DNA of 64,000 bases from Hyperoplus lanceolatus (GCA_026929865.2 CM049396.1:20270001-20334000); one strand, 5' to 3'; positions 1 to 27,458 are shown, numbered from the stretch's first letter. Program-made: numbers and translations. The notes: generated by a model from the letters alone, not told the origin.

Positions 1-168
1 CTACGACAAGACCAACAGCAACCCAGACTTCCTGCCTGTGGACAACTGTCTGCAGAGCGTCCTGGGACAGAGGGTTGACCTGCCAGAGGACTTCCAAATG
101 AACTACGACCTCTGGCTGGAGCGGGAGGTCTTCTCTAAACCCATATCCTGGGAAGAACTGCTACAGTG
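1..168 (+). CDS. strip1: 3' end of a strip1-like gene (striatin-interacting protein 1), last exon only
   Basis: An open frame enters from the left edge (first full codon at base 2) and ends at TGA 166-168, giving 55 residues that include LPVDNCLQSVLGQ and end in SKPISWEELLQ. I recognise this as the C-terminus of STRIP1/FAM40A, a scaffold subunit of the STRIPAK phosphatase-kinase complex that links striatins, PP2A and MST/GCK kinases and affects cell shape and the cytoskeleton. The call comes from memory of the C-terminal sequence and from synteny: human STRIP1 lies in 1p13.3 near SLC6A17, RBM15 and AMIGO1, all present here. No start or upstream exons are in the window. The paralogue strip2 has a similar tail and cannot be excluded by sequence alone; neighbourhood favours strip1. 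Confidence 0.75.
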
Positions 169-1488
169 AGAAACAACCAAAAAAATGTTTTCAATCAGGA
201 GCTCAGACAAACCACAGACGGATCACAGCATTATGTTACACGTTCTGTACACACACACACACACACGCACGGAAGATGACGGGTGGATTTCAAAGGTGTA
301 GACTTTCAGTCATCACCTTGATCGAGGCTTGATGCTGAACGTAATGGACTATTGAGACTTTTTCTCCACACTAATGCCACCCGCAGTTTTATAATGAAAC
401 AGCTGAAAATGAATTCAGTGGTAAATCTTGCTCTATTCTTGAAGCCAGCCCCTTCCCTTAGGTGTTTACTTTGTGTGCCTCTTATCCATTAAATTGGAAG
501 CACTACATGACACGTATAAGTTGACTCCTAATTTTCTAAAGAAAAGTATTAGGAATAAATTGTATGTATTGATTTTGTTAGGACTCAAACATATGTGTAT
601 TTCTGGTGAGGCAGAGCTTGGCACATTTGAGATGTTTCTAAATATAACATTCCCTAGTGCGTCTCATGAGTTTACCTCCTTTAGAGAGATGAGAAGAGTG
701 GGGCCTTTTTTGGTCATTATTTCTTCATGTACTAAAAAAACATGTATTGATTTTGAATAGCTTTTATCTAAAGGGTTACACTTCTGTTTACCTGAATTTA
801 CTGTTTATTGTTCCACTGCATTTGCAAATGATTTGAATTTTTTTTTCATCATTCTGAGCGTGTCACCTGAGTGCTGCCTACCTACTTTGCTCTGGGACCA
901 TGGAGGCACCTGGCTGAACAAAAGACATAACACCACCTTCATTTAATTTTTTTATTTGTATTATTACCGTCTTAAATTACTTTGTTGGATTCTGGGTAAG
1001 AGAAAAAAAACATTTAAGTTTCTGGGTTGAGATCTGCGGTTTCTGAGCTTCACTCATCAGACAGATCCTTGAAGAGGACAACTTGGCTACAACCATTTTC
1101 CTGCGTCTTTTTCTACGTTTCACCTTATTTTCTTGTTTTATTATAAAGGTTTAGGAAATGGGAATACCTGTACATTGTGACTTATTTATCATGGCTTTGC
1201 CTATTGTTTTACCTTGACTTAAATACTGTAATAAAAGTATACTGTAATTCATGATTAAATTTATTTCACTTTATATATTATTTCGTTTTTTTAGCCTTTA
1301 ATTTGATAGTGTTATAGCCTAGATACACATAAATAGAAATTATTTCCTACTTTGAACTAGGCCTACTTTCCTTTCTTTAGTCACACCCATCTCCACTGTG
1401 AAATCAGGAAACGAAACCAAATTTGTAATCGACCTTTAGCGATTCTTTATGTCCATGTTGGCCTCTTTTACTTCTTCTTCCACTGACA
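169..1488 (+). other. strip1 3' UTR and upstream region of the TRIM-like gene
   Basis: No coding exon is seen. The stretch after the strip1 stop is AT-rich and holds a short CA run (about 247-268) and a canonical AATAAA at 1230-1235, so it fits a 3' UTR of about 1.1 kb. Bases about 1400-1418 contain three GAAA cores close together, just upstream of the TRIM-like start. UTR limits are inferred. Confidence 0.5.
1230..1235 (+). terminator. candidate poly(A) signal for strip1
   Basis: A canonical AATAAA hexamer lies about 1.06 kb after the strip1 stop codon, before the next gene on the same strand. Use as a polyadenylation signal is inferred; other AT-rich hexamers nearby could also serve. Confidence 0.35.
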
Positions 1489-4400
1489 ATGACGGTGCCT
1501 CGACTTACACACCTAAAGATCATAAACCGACTCTCGAAGAGATGTGATGATGATGGCGGTGACAAGGGGCGTAAAAGAACCCGGAGCAGCCCTGAACCTG
1601 GAACATCGGCAGGCTCAGGGAGGAGGTCAGGCAGTGCGGTGTGTTCGAGGCACGGCAGCCCCCTGGATGTTTACTGCTGCACCGATGGGCAGATCATATG
1701 TGCAGGGTGTGCTGTAGCCGAGCACACGGGGCACAAGTTCGGCTGTGTGAGGGAGGAACGGAGGAGGAAACAAGTAGGCTAAGTTAAAAAAGAATACTGC
1801 AATTTCTTAAAATAAGTAGCTTAGCGTGACTTTTGATTCTGTATAGGCCTAGTCGTTTTCATTGTTGTTGGGATGGCTCTGGAGATATGGGGTGGGTTAG
1901 AAGGGTGGTATACCTATGTTCTCAAAAAGTACTGAGAATTGTCCTTCAGTAGGTTACAGTAGCATGACGTAACACAAACATAAATAATGATAAAAAAGTG
2001 TAAACTAGGAACCCATAAGATTGGACTGTGACTTTTCTTGACTTGTTAACAAAGTGGCAAAAGTATATCAATACTTCATTAACAAGGGAAGGAGTTTTCC
2101 TTAATAGACCCTCTATTTTTTTCAAAATGTAACCCATCACTTGCTAATTGCAGTAGTGTGTCATATAATGGATTTATTTAGAGTAAAGAGGAAGACTTTA
2201 GAATTGGGAACCTATGCGGGTTAATAAGTTCCAAACTAATAGTGAACTAGTTATGAACAAGAACCCACTTTAGAATGGGGAACATGTTCTGACTTGGTTA
2301 GTGTTAGTTGGACACTGTTAACCCTTGTACTTATAGGTCTTGTCAGGTAAGAATAGACCATATTCATTAAGTGTATATTAAGGGAGAATTCTTATTGTGG
2401 TACTACCACCTTATTAGACACATACTGAGCAAAGCTTATCAAGATTGTAATTCATGTACAACACCTTCTTGACTTTTTATTAATAACCAGTAATTAGGAG
2501 GTAATTGAGAGAACATTCATAGTTAGTTAATGGCCTAGTAGATGTAGAACAAGGTTATACAGAATATGCTATTAATGTGCTTTCTAAGGACTAATTAAGA
2601 GCAATATACCACTTATATGCATGCAAATAAGCAGCCGGTTAATGGTGAATAGGCATACCTTTTATATTAAAGCGGCTATGAGTAACATTTAAATATCTTT
2701 TAAACAGCCTCATGTTTCCTCTGATAATCATAAATTACCTTTAACAGCAAACGAGACCATCAGTGCAAAGAAAGACGTTTTTAAATAGTTTTTATTACTG
2801 CTTTTGGTCTGGTCGCACACCCAGTCCGATTTTCGGTTCGCTTGTGCAGGCTCAATGGTCACATATCCATATTGGTCGCAGATTTCAGTGTGGCGCAGCA
2901 ACGTAAATTGAGAAGCCTATCCCTCCAGGTGTGGGAAGGGGAGCGGGAGCCTTGTTTGATACAGTTATTTGTCGTCATAATGACTGATAACGGGGCTGAA
3001 CCATCAAAGAAAAAAAAGAAAATGCAATTAAGAAAAGCTAAAAGGGAGAGTGATTTAGGCTACGGGGGACGAGGGCGTTGCAGCAACGTGTATACAATTT
3101 CATGAGAGCGAAACTAGACTGCAGTGTTTACTCCTAAATGAATGAGCGGTTGGTACTAACACAAAGTTTGCTTTGCTTCACCATCATCAGATAACCATTA
3201 TCTGAAATAGTAATTATTTACAACAACATAAACACATTACCTCATCGTGATCCATACTAACTGCCGTCTATCGTTCATTCGCTTTCTATGAGGAGTCGGA
3301 CACGTAATCTTTCAGCTCCGAGAGAGAGAGTAGTTAGGTGACACTGCTGCATCAACTCATTGCAATCAGGTGCGTGTGGCAGTGACTGGCATTAGTTCAT
3401 GCAGTGTCAAAACCACTCTCACGGAGCCGAAAAGAGTCCTTACACTTTCAACACACGGACATGCACTATGTTGCTCCCTTCTCAGTTCACACTCACGCGC
3501 CTGGCACAAGCTAGAAAACAGCTTTGCGACAGCGGGCGTCGTAAAAATACTACCGCTTTTGTCCAAAGGGGACGACAACGTGCCATGTTACTCGTAGTGG
3601 CTTAAAGCCTGAGAGTGGTGAGTGCCTGCTTCGGTAACACTTTAAGTGTTACCGAAGCAGGCACTCACCACTCTCTGACCTAGTCACACACGCACATTTT
3701 TCGCCCAACCACACTGATTGAAACATCAAATTAACCAATAAATAATGTGTATATCCATCCAACGCACATTGAAGGAGGAGCTGAAGAGAATACAGACAAA
3801 ATCCAAGCAGATACTCCACATGCAAGAGAATAAATACAAGAAAATGAGGAAGACCCTCCAACAGATCCAGGTGAGGAGAACACGTCACCACAAGAGCGCC
3901 TGTGTGTACTCTACATCCCACAGTAGTACAAAGGGAAACATTGACCCGATCAGATATACAGGACCAGACTGAACCCACTTGTTTGTAAAACAGGAGGAGG
4001 GGAGAAAAACAAAAGACTACTGCGAGGCCGTCCTTGTTGGCATCATCGACTCCCTACAGACACACTACCTGTCAGTGAGGGAGCTGATCCAAGCTCAGGA
4101 GAAGGCAGCGGCGGCTCAGATTCAGGTCTCCCTACAGACATTGCAGGAGAAGATGGAGGACACGAGGAAGAGGAGTGCTGGCCTTGATCGTCTGGCTCAG
4201 ATGGACGGCGATGTCCTATTCTTACAGGTACTGTGATCACGTGCACTAGAAGAAACTGTACCCAAATCTGTGTTATAGATAATGTCTCTTCTCTCTCTCT
4301 GCGCAGAAGTGGCCTTCTCTGCAGCGCCTCTGTGAGAAAGAGCACCTCCATGCTCTGCCCGGTCTTTCACAGGATCCTCTCCGCCCATTTGAGTTGACAA

Positions 4401-6197
4401 GGGGAGGGGTTGAAGACCTCGGCAAGCGACTGGAGGAGTTTTGTGACAAGGAGTTTGCCTCAATTTCTCAAGATGGTATGCTTGTCGTATATATTGACGT
4501 TTTGCAATCTTTTAAAGGTGACCTATCATGCAAAAGCACTTTTTTAAAATTGTTTTCAACATGATGTGTGTCGAGAGACTCCCAAAGCATGAGAAAAAAA
4601 TTACTTCTCTCTTTTTCTCCGACTCCACATTTCTGAACCATGTGACGCCCCCTTATTACCAACCTACATTAGAACTTCCTCGACATGTGATAAGCACATC
4701 CCCTGATACCATGAATTGTAGTTAGATTCAAACCAGCAGTTAGATGCAGGGCCAATCAGAGACGACTGGGTTATTTTGGAAGGTGGGGCTTAAAGAAACA
4801 AACAGAGTTTTAGACAGAGGCTGCAAAGAAAAGGTTCAGCAATGGCACTGTGCGAAATATAATAGTTTTTTTGGATACTACTTCATGAAACAGTTTTAGG
4901 TAGGAACCCATAATACATTTTGGCCTTTTATTCAACACAGCTGACAGAGGAGGGCAGCAGGAGTCAGTAGGAGAGTCAGAGGAGGGAGGCGGGCATCAAA
5001 GATGTGAAGCCAGTACCTCTAAGTCCTATGGTTTGTTGCTATGGATTAAAAGTGTTTGTAAACATGGTTATTTTGAATGGCCCGAAAGGATATCACTGTG
5101 ATCTATAGCACCTTCTTTGACATGTGAGGACGTTCATACTGTCTGGTTGTAGAGATTATTTCTCATGAAGAACTTGAAGTAATGCCAGTTTCCTGAGATA
5201 TGCTGAATGGAGACTGAATTCTACTGTTTAGACCAGAGCTGCAACTGTGTTGAGCTCTCTGGGCCACCATACTTTAAGTAGTGACGCTGTGATTGTCTCA
5301 CAGGTCTTTATGAAGTTACCAACATTCTGACAGAACAGACTGCGGAGCCAAAAACCAGAGCAGAGTTCCTGCAGTGTAAGTTTATGCTCTTATTAACCAA
5401 ACGTATGGTAGCGGTGGTAAGTAATCAAGTACATTTACTCCCGTAATGTACAATTTTCAGGAACTTTATTGTAGTATTTGTAGTTTTACAGTAATTTTAC
5501 ACTCCATACTCTATACATTTTGCTGATATTACTGCTTTACTTTCACTTAAATTGAATACAATTGAGTATGATCTGAATACTTATTCCACCACAGAGTTCA
5601 TACTGAGCCAAACAAAACTGTTCTCTCAAAGAGACTAATTTCCTTTTTTCTTCATTGATCTCAGATGCATGTTGCCTCAGACTGGACCCCTGCACAGCTC
5701 ATGAAGACCTGGCTATTTCTGCAGGAGACCAGGAGGTGAGGCTGAGCCCTACTGTCGGTAAGAGTCCAGCTTTTCGTCATCCGGAGAGGTTCCTCCACCG
5801 ACGGCAGGTGCTGTGCAGGGAGGGCCTGCAGGCCGAGCACTGCTACTATGAGATAGAGGTGGTAGGAGACAAGGCCGAGATTGCCCTCGCCTATAAGGGA
5901 ATAGACAGAAAATCCCGCACTACAATGTCAGCTTTTGGGGCTACCAATATGTCGTGGAGTCTTGATCGCTCCAAAAACTACTCTGTGAGCCACAGAGGAG
6001 ACAGCGTCCAGCTCACAACACCCCCTGGTCACAAGAAGATTGGTGTTTACCTGAAGTTCAAAGAGGGATCTCTGTCATTTTATGAGGTGTCAGACAGTAT
6101 GAGGTTTCTCTATGAGCTGGAGGCTGAATTCACAGAGCCGTTGTATCCGGGATTCTGGCTCAGAGAAAACTGTTGTATCCGGATCTGTGATTTGTGA
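1489..6197 (+). CDS. TRIM-like protein lacking a RING: B-box, coiled coil and PRY-SPRY (B30.2), six coding exons
   Basis: Exons: 1489-1773, 3775-3870, 3994-4227, 4307-4475, 5304-5375, 5665-6197, total 1389 nt (462 aa). All introns are GT-AG and the phases join in frame. The 96-nt and 234-nt exons have exactly the lengths typical of the TRIM coiled-coil exons. Residues 52-82 form a B-box type 2 zinc finger with the C-x2-H-x7-C-x2-D-x4-C-x2-C-x4-H-x2-H pattern. Residues about 96-260 are charged and helical (coiled coil). Residues 286-462 form the PRY-SPRY domain, ending at TGA 6195-6197. No RING is visible in or upstream of exon 1, so E3 activity, if any, would need a partner, as in TRIM16-type proteins. 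Such fish genes are often expanded and linked to innate immunity; that role is inference. The start is the first ATG of the B-box exon; a longer 5' end cannot be excluded. Confidence 0.82.
3611..3675. repeat. perfect 65-bp palindrome (32-bp arms, 1-nt centre)
   Basis: Bases 3611-3642 are the exact reverse complement of 3644-3675, with one T between them. The arms start GAGAGTGGTGAGTGCC and meet at a CACTTTAAGTG core. It lies in intron 1 of the TRIM-like gene, 99 bp before exon 2. As RNA it would form a 32-bp perfect hairpin. Confidence 0.95.
4512..4720 (+). mobile_element. left-end fragment of a TTAA-type MITE in a TRIM intron
   Basis: TTAA at 4512-4515 is followed by AGGTGACCTATCATGC, resembling the start of the complete TTAA-flanked element at 18659. 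I did not find a matching right end before exon 5, so this is a fragment or a decayed copy. The right limit is arbitrary. Confidence 0.35.
5410..5597. mobile_element. short MITE with GGTGG termini in TRIM intron 5
   Basis: The sequence begins AGCGGTGGTAAGTAA and ends near TTATTCCACCAC, giving short inverted termini (GGTGG...CCACC). The interior has an AAGTACATTTACT motif typical of a very common fish dispersed repeat of about 190 bp. Related 5' pieces occur near 53033 and 53515. No clear target duplication was found. Confidence 0.5.
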
Positions 6198-21056
<14,859 letters not shown>

Positions 21057-21214
21057 CAGGGTCGGAAAAGGGGGATGGAGAGAGAAACAGAGAGTGGGGC
21101 AGAGGACTGGTGCAGAGGACTGAGAAAGTGATACTGGTGAATAGTTGAGAAGAGGTGATTGGATGAGGCTCTCTGTGAGTTGCTGCAGTGGGATTTCAGG
21201 TCTGGGCCTGAGTC
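21057..21214 (-). other. slc6a17: slc6a17 5' UTR part of the first coding exon
   Basis: Upstream of the ATG the exon appears to continue to 21214, where the minus strand shows a good acceptor (pyrimidine run, then GATGCAG before GACTCAGG). The first, noncoding exon would lie further right; a possible donor (CCTCAG/GTAGGAG on the minus strand, near 24568) is a guess. Confidence 0.5.
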
Positions 21215-24200
21215 CTGCATCAGAAAAACAGAAAGGTCAAATACGAATAAATGTGTCTCAGGGCCTTCATCAACATTTAAATATCATAATGTTCTATTAT
21301 TGGAGAAATATCCAATAAATAGTTTGATTTGTGCCCTTGACAACAGGCTCATTTAGTGTACAGTCATTTAAGCCTCTTTTTCCGGTTGTGATCCTTAAAT
21401 AACACTTCACACAGTTGCTGACACTATTATTCCTCCATTAAATGCTCGGTTAGGCTCGGTTAGGCCCGTAATAGGACACTGGATTGTAACACATAGTTAT
21501 GCCTCTCCAGAGCCATGATCGATGTCAACATAGAGACAGGAGACCATTCGTCACACCTGTCCGTTACCTACACTCGATTCTTACAACACATACTCACAAG
21601 GGACTGGAACAGACATTTCATAATGAAAAGTAAAAATCCAACCACAGCTCTTAGTCTCTCATCGAATTTTTTTGTTTCCGAAAAAATTCACTATCCTGTA
21701 AATTGTTCTATTTAATTTCCTTTTTCTGCAAAGCTTAAAAGTATTGAAGCTACAGCTTTTTTTCCTTCTGTAAATCCCATAATCCTCTGAAGCCTATGCT
21801 GCAGCATCCATCCATCCTCGCCCCTCTTTCAGGGAGTGGTTGGTTTAACCCAAACATAATGGAGGAAGTCAACATGAAGCTTTGGATGACGTGCCGTCAT
21901 GTGCTCTCCCTATTCACATCGCCAGCCCTCTGTGTGTGTTCATTACTTTATGAGTGAGTAGTTTTTTTTTAAATATTAATATCTACCAGCAGCTAAACTA
22001 CAAAACAATTGATGGTTATTTGTTGAAAAATGACTATATCTCACAATGTTCAAGTCTCCTTGTTTTAAAAGCTACTCCACAAAGTGCATAAACTCCGAAC
22101 CAACACTCTCAGAGCTCCTTTCTGTGATGAGCACTCTGACTTGTGTTCAGAATGTGCATTTACTTTCCTTGTTTGTATATTTTTTTAATCCCACCACAGA
22201 TTTCCCTCCTCCCCTGCATGTCAAGATGACCCCATGATGTAATAATAATCCACAACCATTCACAAGTCTTCATAATCCTAAATGCATTAACTATAAAGCC
22301 CCTAGTGCCGCTTTTCTTGTCATTTGATCCTGTCCTATACAGTGTATACATGACATGTAATATTAAACAGAGGCCACAACCCTGAGAAAAGAATACATGT
22401 ATCAACTCACCCAACCAAAAATCCCTTAAAATCACACAGATCGCATGACCTCGTTCATGCCAAAAGTCTGACAGCGTGAAGCACTTTTATATCACAGAAG
22501 TCGTTTTCCATGGCAGGAAAAAGGCTTTGTTTGTGCTTGCAACCTTATATTTCTCCTGGGTCAATTGAAGAAAATCTATATATCCAAATCAGAGTTAAAA
22601 ACTAAATACTTGTACTACCCGCCAAATAACCCGTGCAATCATCTGATTCTTCTATTCTGATATTTGTATATTTCTTTGTAAACTTTCATGCATTCAGTAT
22701 TTACAGGGCATTATTTCACTACCACATACTGTGAAATTTTATCTGTTAAAACCGCCTAAATTAGTTGACCTGCTTATTCTAAACAGATCTAGCATCTGCA
22801 GCAAAGGGTGCAGCACAGAGATGTAGTTTATTTTAAGTAATAAGTACTGAACCATACTGAACATACATAGGCATTTTATGACTCCATGTTCTTGGAAAGG
22901 ATACTCTCAGTGTGGACATACCAGGACTGGAGCTGAACCTTACAATAACTAAAATGTCTTAACATTTCTTTAAAAGCCCTCAAGCTTCAGTAGATTCAAA
23001 TGACCTGTTTTGTGCAAACCGTAAAGATTTACATTCAATGTGGCAAAGAAAAACAAATCCACATGAGAGGCTGGGATAAGGAAATGTTTAGCTATTTTTG
23101 CTTGAAAAAGTAATAATTCATGGTCCAAGAAGTTGCAGATAAAAAAATGTTCTTTGATGATCGTGGGAATCAGCCCATCGAATGCTTGACTCATTGTTTG
23201 AGTTCTAACCAGGACACACTATTCAAAACTGTGTGTCCATCGCAGTTTATTTAAAGAGCGTCTATAATTAATGCTGCAGGTCTCTCTTACACATCTAGCA
23301 CATAACTTTTGCCTATGTACACATATTTTATACAGAAATTCCTGTTCACAAATCACCTCTCGTTACTTCCAAGCAACCAACAAGGTCACAAGCTTAGCCC
23401 TAACTGTGATCATGCTCTTCCACATCACCACTGTTTTCATTGTCAGACATCCCAAACTCATGAACATACCAGTACATTTGATATCAGTTATATAATTTGC
23501 ACATTAATTTGAATATACAGTAGCAGTGAAGTTTTACCAGCCACTGCCAGTGAGACAATAACATGTAACTAACAGGATGTAGAACAGCAGACCATGCAGG
23601 TTTCAGCCTCATTCATCAGTCCTGTTCAAACGCACACAATTGTTTATTACTGATCCTGTGATTTCACAAGCCTCAACCCACAGAAGAGGTGATCAAAGCC
23701 TGAAGCCACTGATCTGATTTCCCACTTTACTTTCTTTACTTTAAGTTTAAAATTGAAGCAATAAAAAATATACATATTTTAGCTGAAAAACACAGAGGAA
23801 GAGAACATCCTCAGCTCACGTGACGCCCTTATTAACCACATCACAGATCACTCATTGTGCCCACCCCGCGACACATCTGGTGCTGATGCTGATTTAGTCA
23901 GTGTTTTGTCATCTCTGGTTCCACCTCTCATTGCGGGAATGATGCGAGTTTTTTTTTTAAACACAATCAAGGTCAAACAAACGCAATTATTTTTCCGACC
24001 TTTGAGCCAAACACATTTCGCTCGGGATGCCAATTCAAACGCTACACTGTGAGACGACTTTAGGTGACTCAAAACGAGAGTTTAAGTCATAACACCAAGC
24101 AACTTAGACACTTCCACCAAAGCTGTGTGTGAACTTTCTGCCAGAATAGAATAAAAAAAAATAAAAAAAATCTTTCTCACCGTGAGTTTAGAAGCGATCA

Positions 24201-25050
24201 ACAATATCCAAGATTTATTGTGAAGGGAAGTATCAGAGGAAATCTGCTGAGAGGCATGAATACATCCGCTGAGCTGCATGCACTTTATGGTTCTGACTGA
24301 GCACGCGTAGGACACTGGAGGACGGAGGATCACATGCTGCCATGCCCACAATTCACATGCAGGGTGGAGGGTCGGGGCGCACAGTGACGCACAGAGCGCT
24401 TCCCATTAACATCGATGCAAAAATTATCACCTGCCACTCACTAGTCGTTTGAGACTGCCGGCCATCACAGCATCCCTAGACGGGCACGAGATTGAAAGAG
24501 AGAGGATAAAAAGCATGGCAAAAAACTGTGCGCACGGATGGGATTTGTCAAGGTTATCCACTCCTACCTGAGGAAGAGAGTGTCTGACGCAGCTTTTGTC
24601 ATTCCCGCTCCGATTGATAAAAAACGGAAGAGATTCAGCACTGGCCTGTCTGGAAAAGCAGCATGGGATCCTAAAGGGGAGAGAAATAGTGTTAAGGTTG
24701 TGTTAGCATGTGAGGTTGCGAAACAGATGAGCATGCCCGTTTCCTCCACTGCTCAACAATGAATAAGCCTTGATTTTAATAAATTAGTAAAACTTATAAT
24801 AAATATATGAACAATAGCCTACATTAATTATACAGTGAAAGTGACAAAAGAAGGACATTGTGCACTTGAAGAACAGCATATATGTTAATATTACCATCCA
24901 ACGTAGATCATTTATTGATGTAAAATAAGCAATAACATTCGAGTTAAATTTCCTGCTTTATTTGGATAGTTTCATCTATATGAATGCATCATACAGTATT
25001 TCATAAATTAATCGTGCAGCATGTGTTGTATGTAATCTAAAAAGTAAAAA
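21215..25050. other. probable slc6a17 first intron and promoter side, no coding seen
   Basis: Neither strand has a recognisable coding exon. The sequence is unremarkable, AT-rich and mostly unique-looking. The slc6a17 transcription start is probably in its right part, but no promoter motif is clear enough to report. Confidence 0.35.
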
Positions 25051-26800
25051 CACTTGTCAATAAATGTAGTGGAGGAGAAGCGTTCCTTTCTGGGAACTAT
25101 CACCTTATTGTGGTGGACAGGTTTGTGTGTCCCAATGAACCTATGGGCTTTTTTTGTCTTGAGCCTGGTGCTCCTGGTATGGTCTCCCAGGGCAAATTGG
25201 TCAAAGGCGAGCGGGCAGACTAAAAATGGTTCAAAAGACACCATGAAAGAGCGAGGGAAAGAAAAACTATGACTGTTGTCTGTGCATACGGACCAAACAG
25301 TAGCTCAGAGTATTCAGCCTTCCTGTAGACCCTGAATTGAGTCCTTCCATTGTTGAAGCTGCGGCAGGTAGCTAAAGGAGCCGTTACCCTCGAACACCTA
25401 GGTCAGGAAAGCCGTCCTACTGAAGCGGTTACAAGATACCAGAGGCAAAGCAGTGGGTGTGGGAGTTCAGAGAAGAATGACTTCAGGCCAGCACCAAAGT
25501 GCTTCTGGGAGTGCAACTGAGAATTTTTGTGTACAGTAAGGTTGGTTCGTGTTGACCTCAACCCAGGAGGTAATGCAACAGATGAAGAAGGATATTAGGA
25601 ACTCCTGAATCTGACTTATACACCCTCTATGGCAGAAGCAGAGCTAGAAGTTAATTGGGGATCATCATCAATTTCCCTGGTGGAAGTCACTGAGGTAGTC
25701 AAACAATTCCACTGTGGCAGAGCCCCAGGGATTGATGACATCCGTCCAGATGTGCTGAAGGCTTGGGGTGTGGAAGGGCTGTATTGGATGAGATATCTCT
25801 TCAACATTGCATGGAAGTCTGGGAAAAGAGCCCAAGAAGTGAGTGGCAGACCAGGGTGGTGGTTCCCCTGTTCAAAGCAGGGCCTTAGCTCGGCTGAGAA
25901 AAAACTCCCAGTAAAAACCCTTTATCGGGATTAAAAAATTGAGAAATCTCAGGGAGAGTTGACAGACGGACAACCTGCAATAGATGTCATATGTAGAAAA
26001 AATCACAAAGGAGTCGGATCATTGACCAGATGTGTATGGTAATACTAAAGTAAAATATGAATAGTGTGGATGCAGGAGGACTTCAAGGCCATCCAATCTC
26101 TGTACACTCAAAGTGAGAGCTGTGTCTGGGTTCTCGGCTCTATGTCGAACTCTTTCCTGGTAGGGGTTGGCCTCCTGTTGGTGATATTCATGGACAGGAT
26201 ATCAAAGTGTAGTTGTGGTGGGGAGGGGTTGTAGTTCTGTGGGCTGAGGATCATATCACTGCTTCTTGCAGATGATGTGGTCCTGATGGCATCATCAGTC
26301 TGTGACCTTCAGCACTCACTGGATCGGTTTGCAGCTGACTGTGAAGTGGCTGGGATGAGGATCATTCTAGTCAATATCGTTCCTGCTCACCTATGGTCCT
26401 GAAGCCTGGGTGATGACTGGAATAAATAGATCGGGGGTAGAAGCAGGCAAGATGGGTTTTCTCAGGAGGGCGGTGGGTGTCTCCGTTAGAGACAGGGTGA
26501 TAGGGTCGTCCAGGACACAATCCGAAGCTGCTCATCTTGCAAATAAAGGAGTCAGTTGAGAAGGTTTGGGCATCTGGTCAGAATGACCCCTGCCGCTTCC
26601 GTAGGGATGTGTTTCAGGCACGTCCAGTTGGGAGGAGGCTATTGGAAAGAAATAGGACTAGGTGGAGAGATTATTTCTCTGCACTGGCCTGGGCACGGCT
26701 CCTCGAGTCGGAGCGGGTTAATGTGGCCCGGGAAAGGGAGGTTTGGGTTCCACTACTGGAGCTGCTGTTTTTATTGAAATCCTCTTTGAGTGCAGACATC
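25050..26800 (+). mobile_element. decayed LINE, with reverse transcriptase and 3' end pieces
   Basis: Pieces of one fish LINE type lie in order on the plus strand. 25054-25272 matches the inter-domain leader (contains CVPMNLWA and WSPRANWSK). 25629-25890 is the start of the RT domain (HCGRAPGIDDIRPDVLKAWG). 26270-26330 is the region around the catalytic box (LLADDVVL), and 26540-26780 is the C-terminal tail (TRWRDYFSALAWARLL, REVWVPLLELL). It has many stops, frameshifts and at least one internal deletion (near 26370). It resembles RTE/Rex-like fish elements; the clade is inferred. Confidence 0.75.
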
Positions 26801-27094
26801 CATTCATATTTACTGTATGTGAATTTATTCATAGAAGATTACTCTCTAATAGTCTGACTATAACTGCTTCATCTCCCTGATCAAACTTTAAGCCTTGGGA
26901 CTCACTTTGGGTGGTCACCTCTCTATTGAACATCGGACATATAACATGGCAGCTGCAGACACAGTCACCCAGGAGACCATAAATCATGCACCAGCCGCCA
27001 GTATAGTCCTTAATGCCAGCGAGATAAGGGGAGACATGAGAGGCCATTTTTCATTCTGACCGTATATGGAATATGTGGCAATAAGTGACTTTAA

Positions 27095-27454
27095 AGGTGC
27101 AGTGTGTAATATGACATCATCAAGAAAGTTCTACAAAGTTATAGAATGCAACACTCCCTGGGTAACCCCAACCCTTTCAAATAATAACAGAAGCTACAGT
27201 GGCCTTCAAGGACAAGAACAATTCTAAATTTTAATCAATGCACCTGATGACATTCCAACTATGACACTTTCAAGATGGCGGCACTGGGCCTTGGTCCAAG
27301 ATATGCAGAAATATGGACATATATGAGACCCTTTCTAAGGAAAAAAAAAAAATTCAGCTATTATGCACTAAATTAAATGTACTTATGGATATTATAATAA
27401 CTTTCTACAAAATCTGCTAGGAAATAAAAACCCAAAATTCTACACACTGCAGGT
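27095..27454 (+). mobile_element. 360-bp MITE of the AGGTGCAGTGTGTA family, TTAA duplication
   Basis: TTAA (27091-27094), then AGGTGCAGTGTGTAAT at the left; CTACACACTGCAGGT then TTAA (27455-27458) at the right. The inverted termini are about 14 bp with one mismatch. This is the cleanest uninterrupted copy of the family in the window and serves as reference for the cluster at 42.9-44.24 kb and the 104-bp derivative at 44625. No coding capacity. Confidence 0.85.
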
Positions 27455-27458
27455 TTAA

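Noticed and set aside
26537..26857. 106-codon open frame with Arg/Trp-rich sequence
   Set aside because: It is the C-terminal tail of the decayed LINE and not a host gene.
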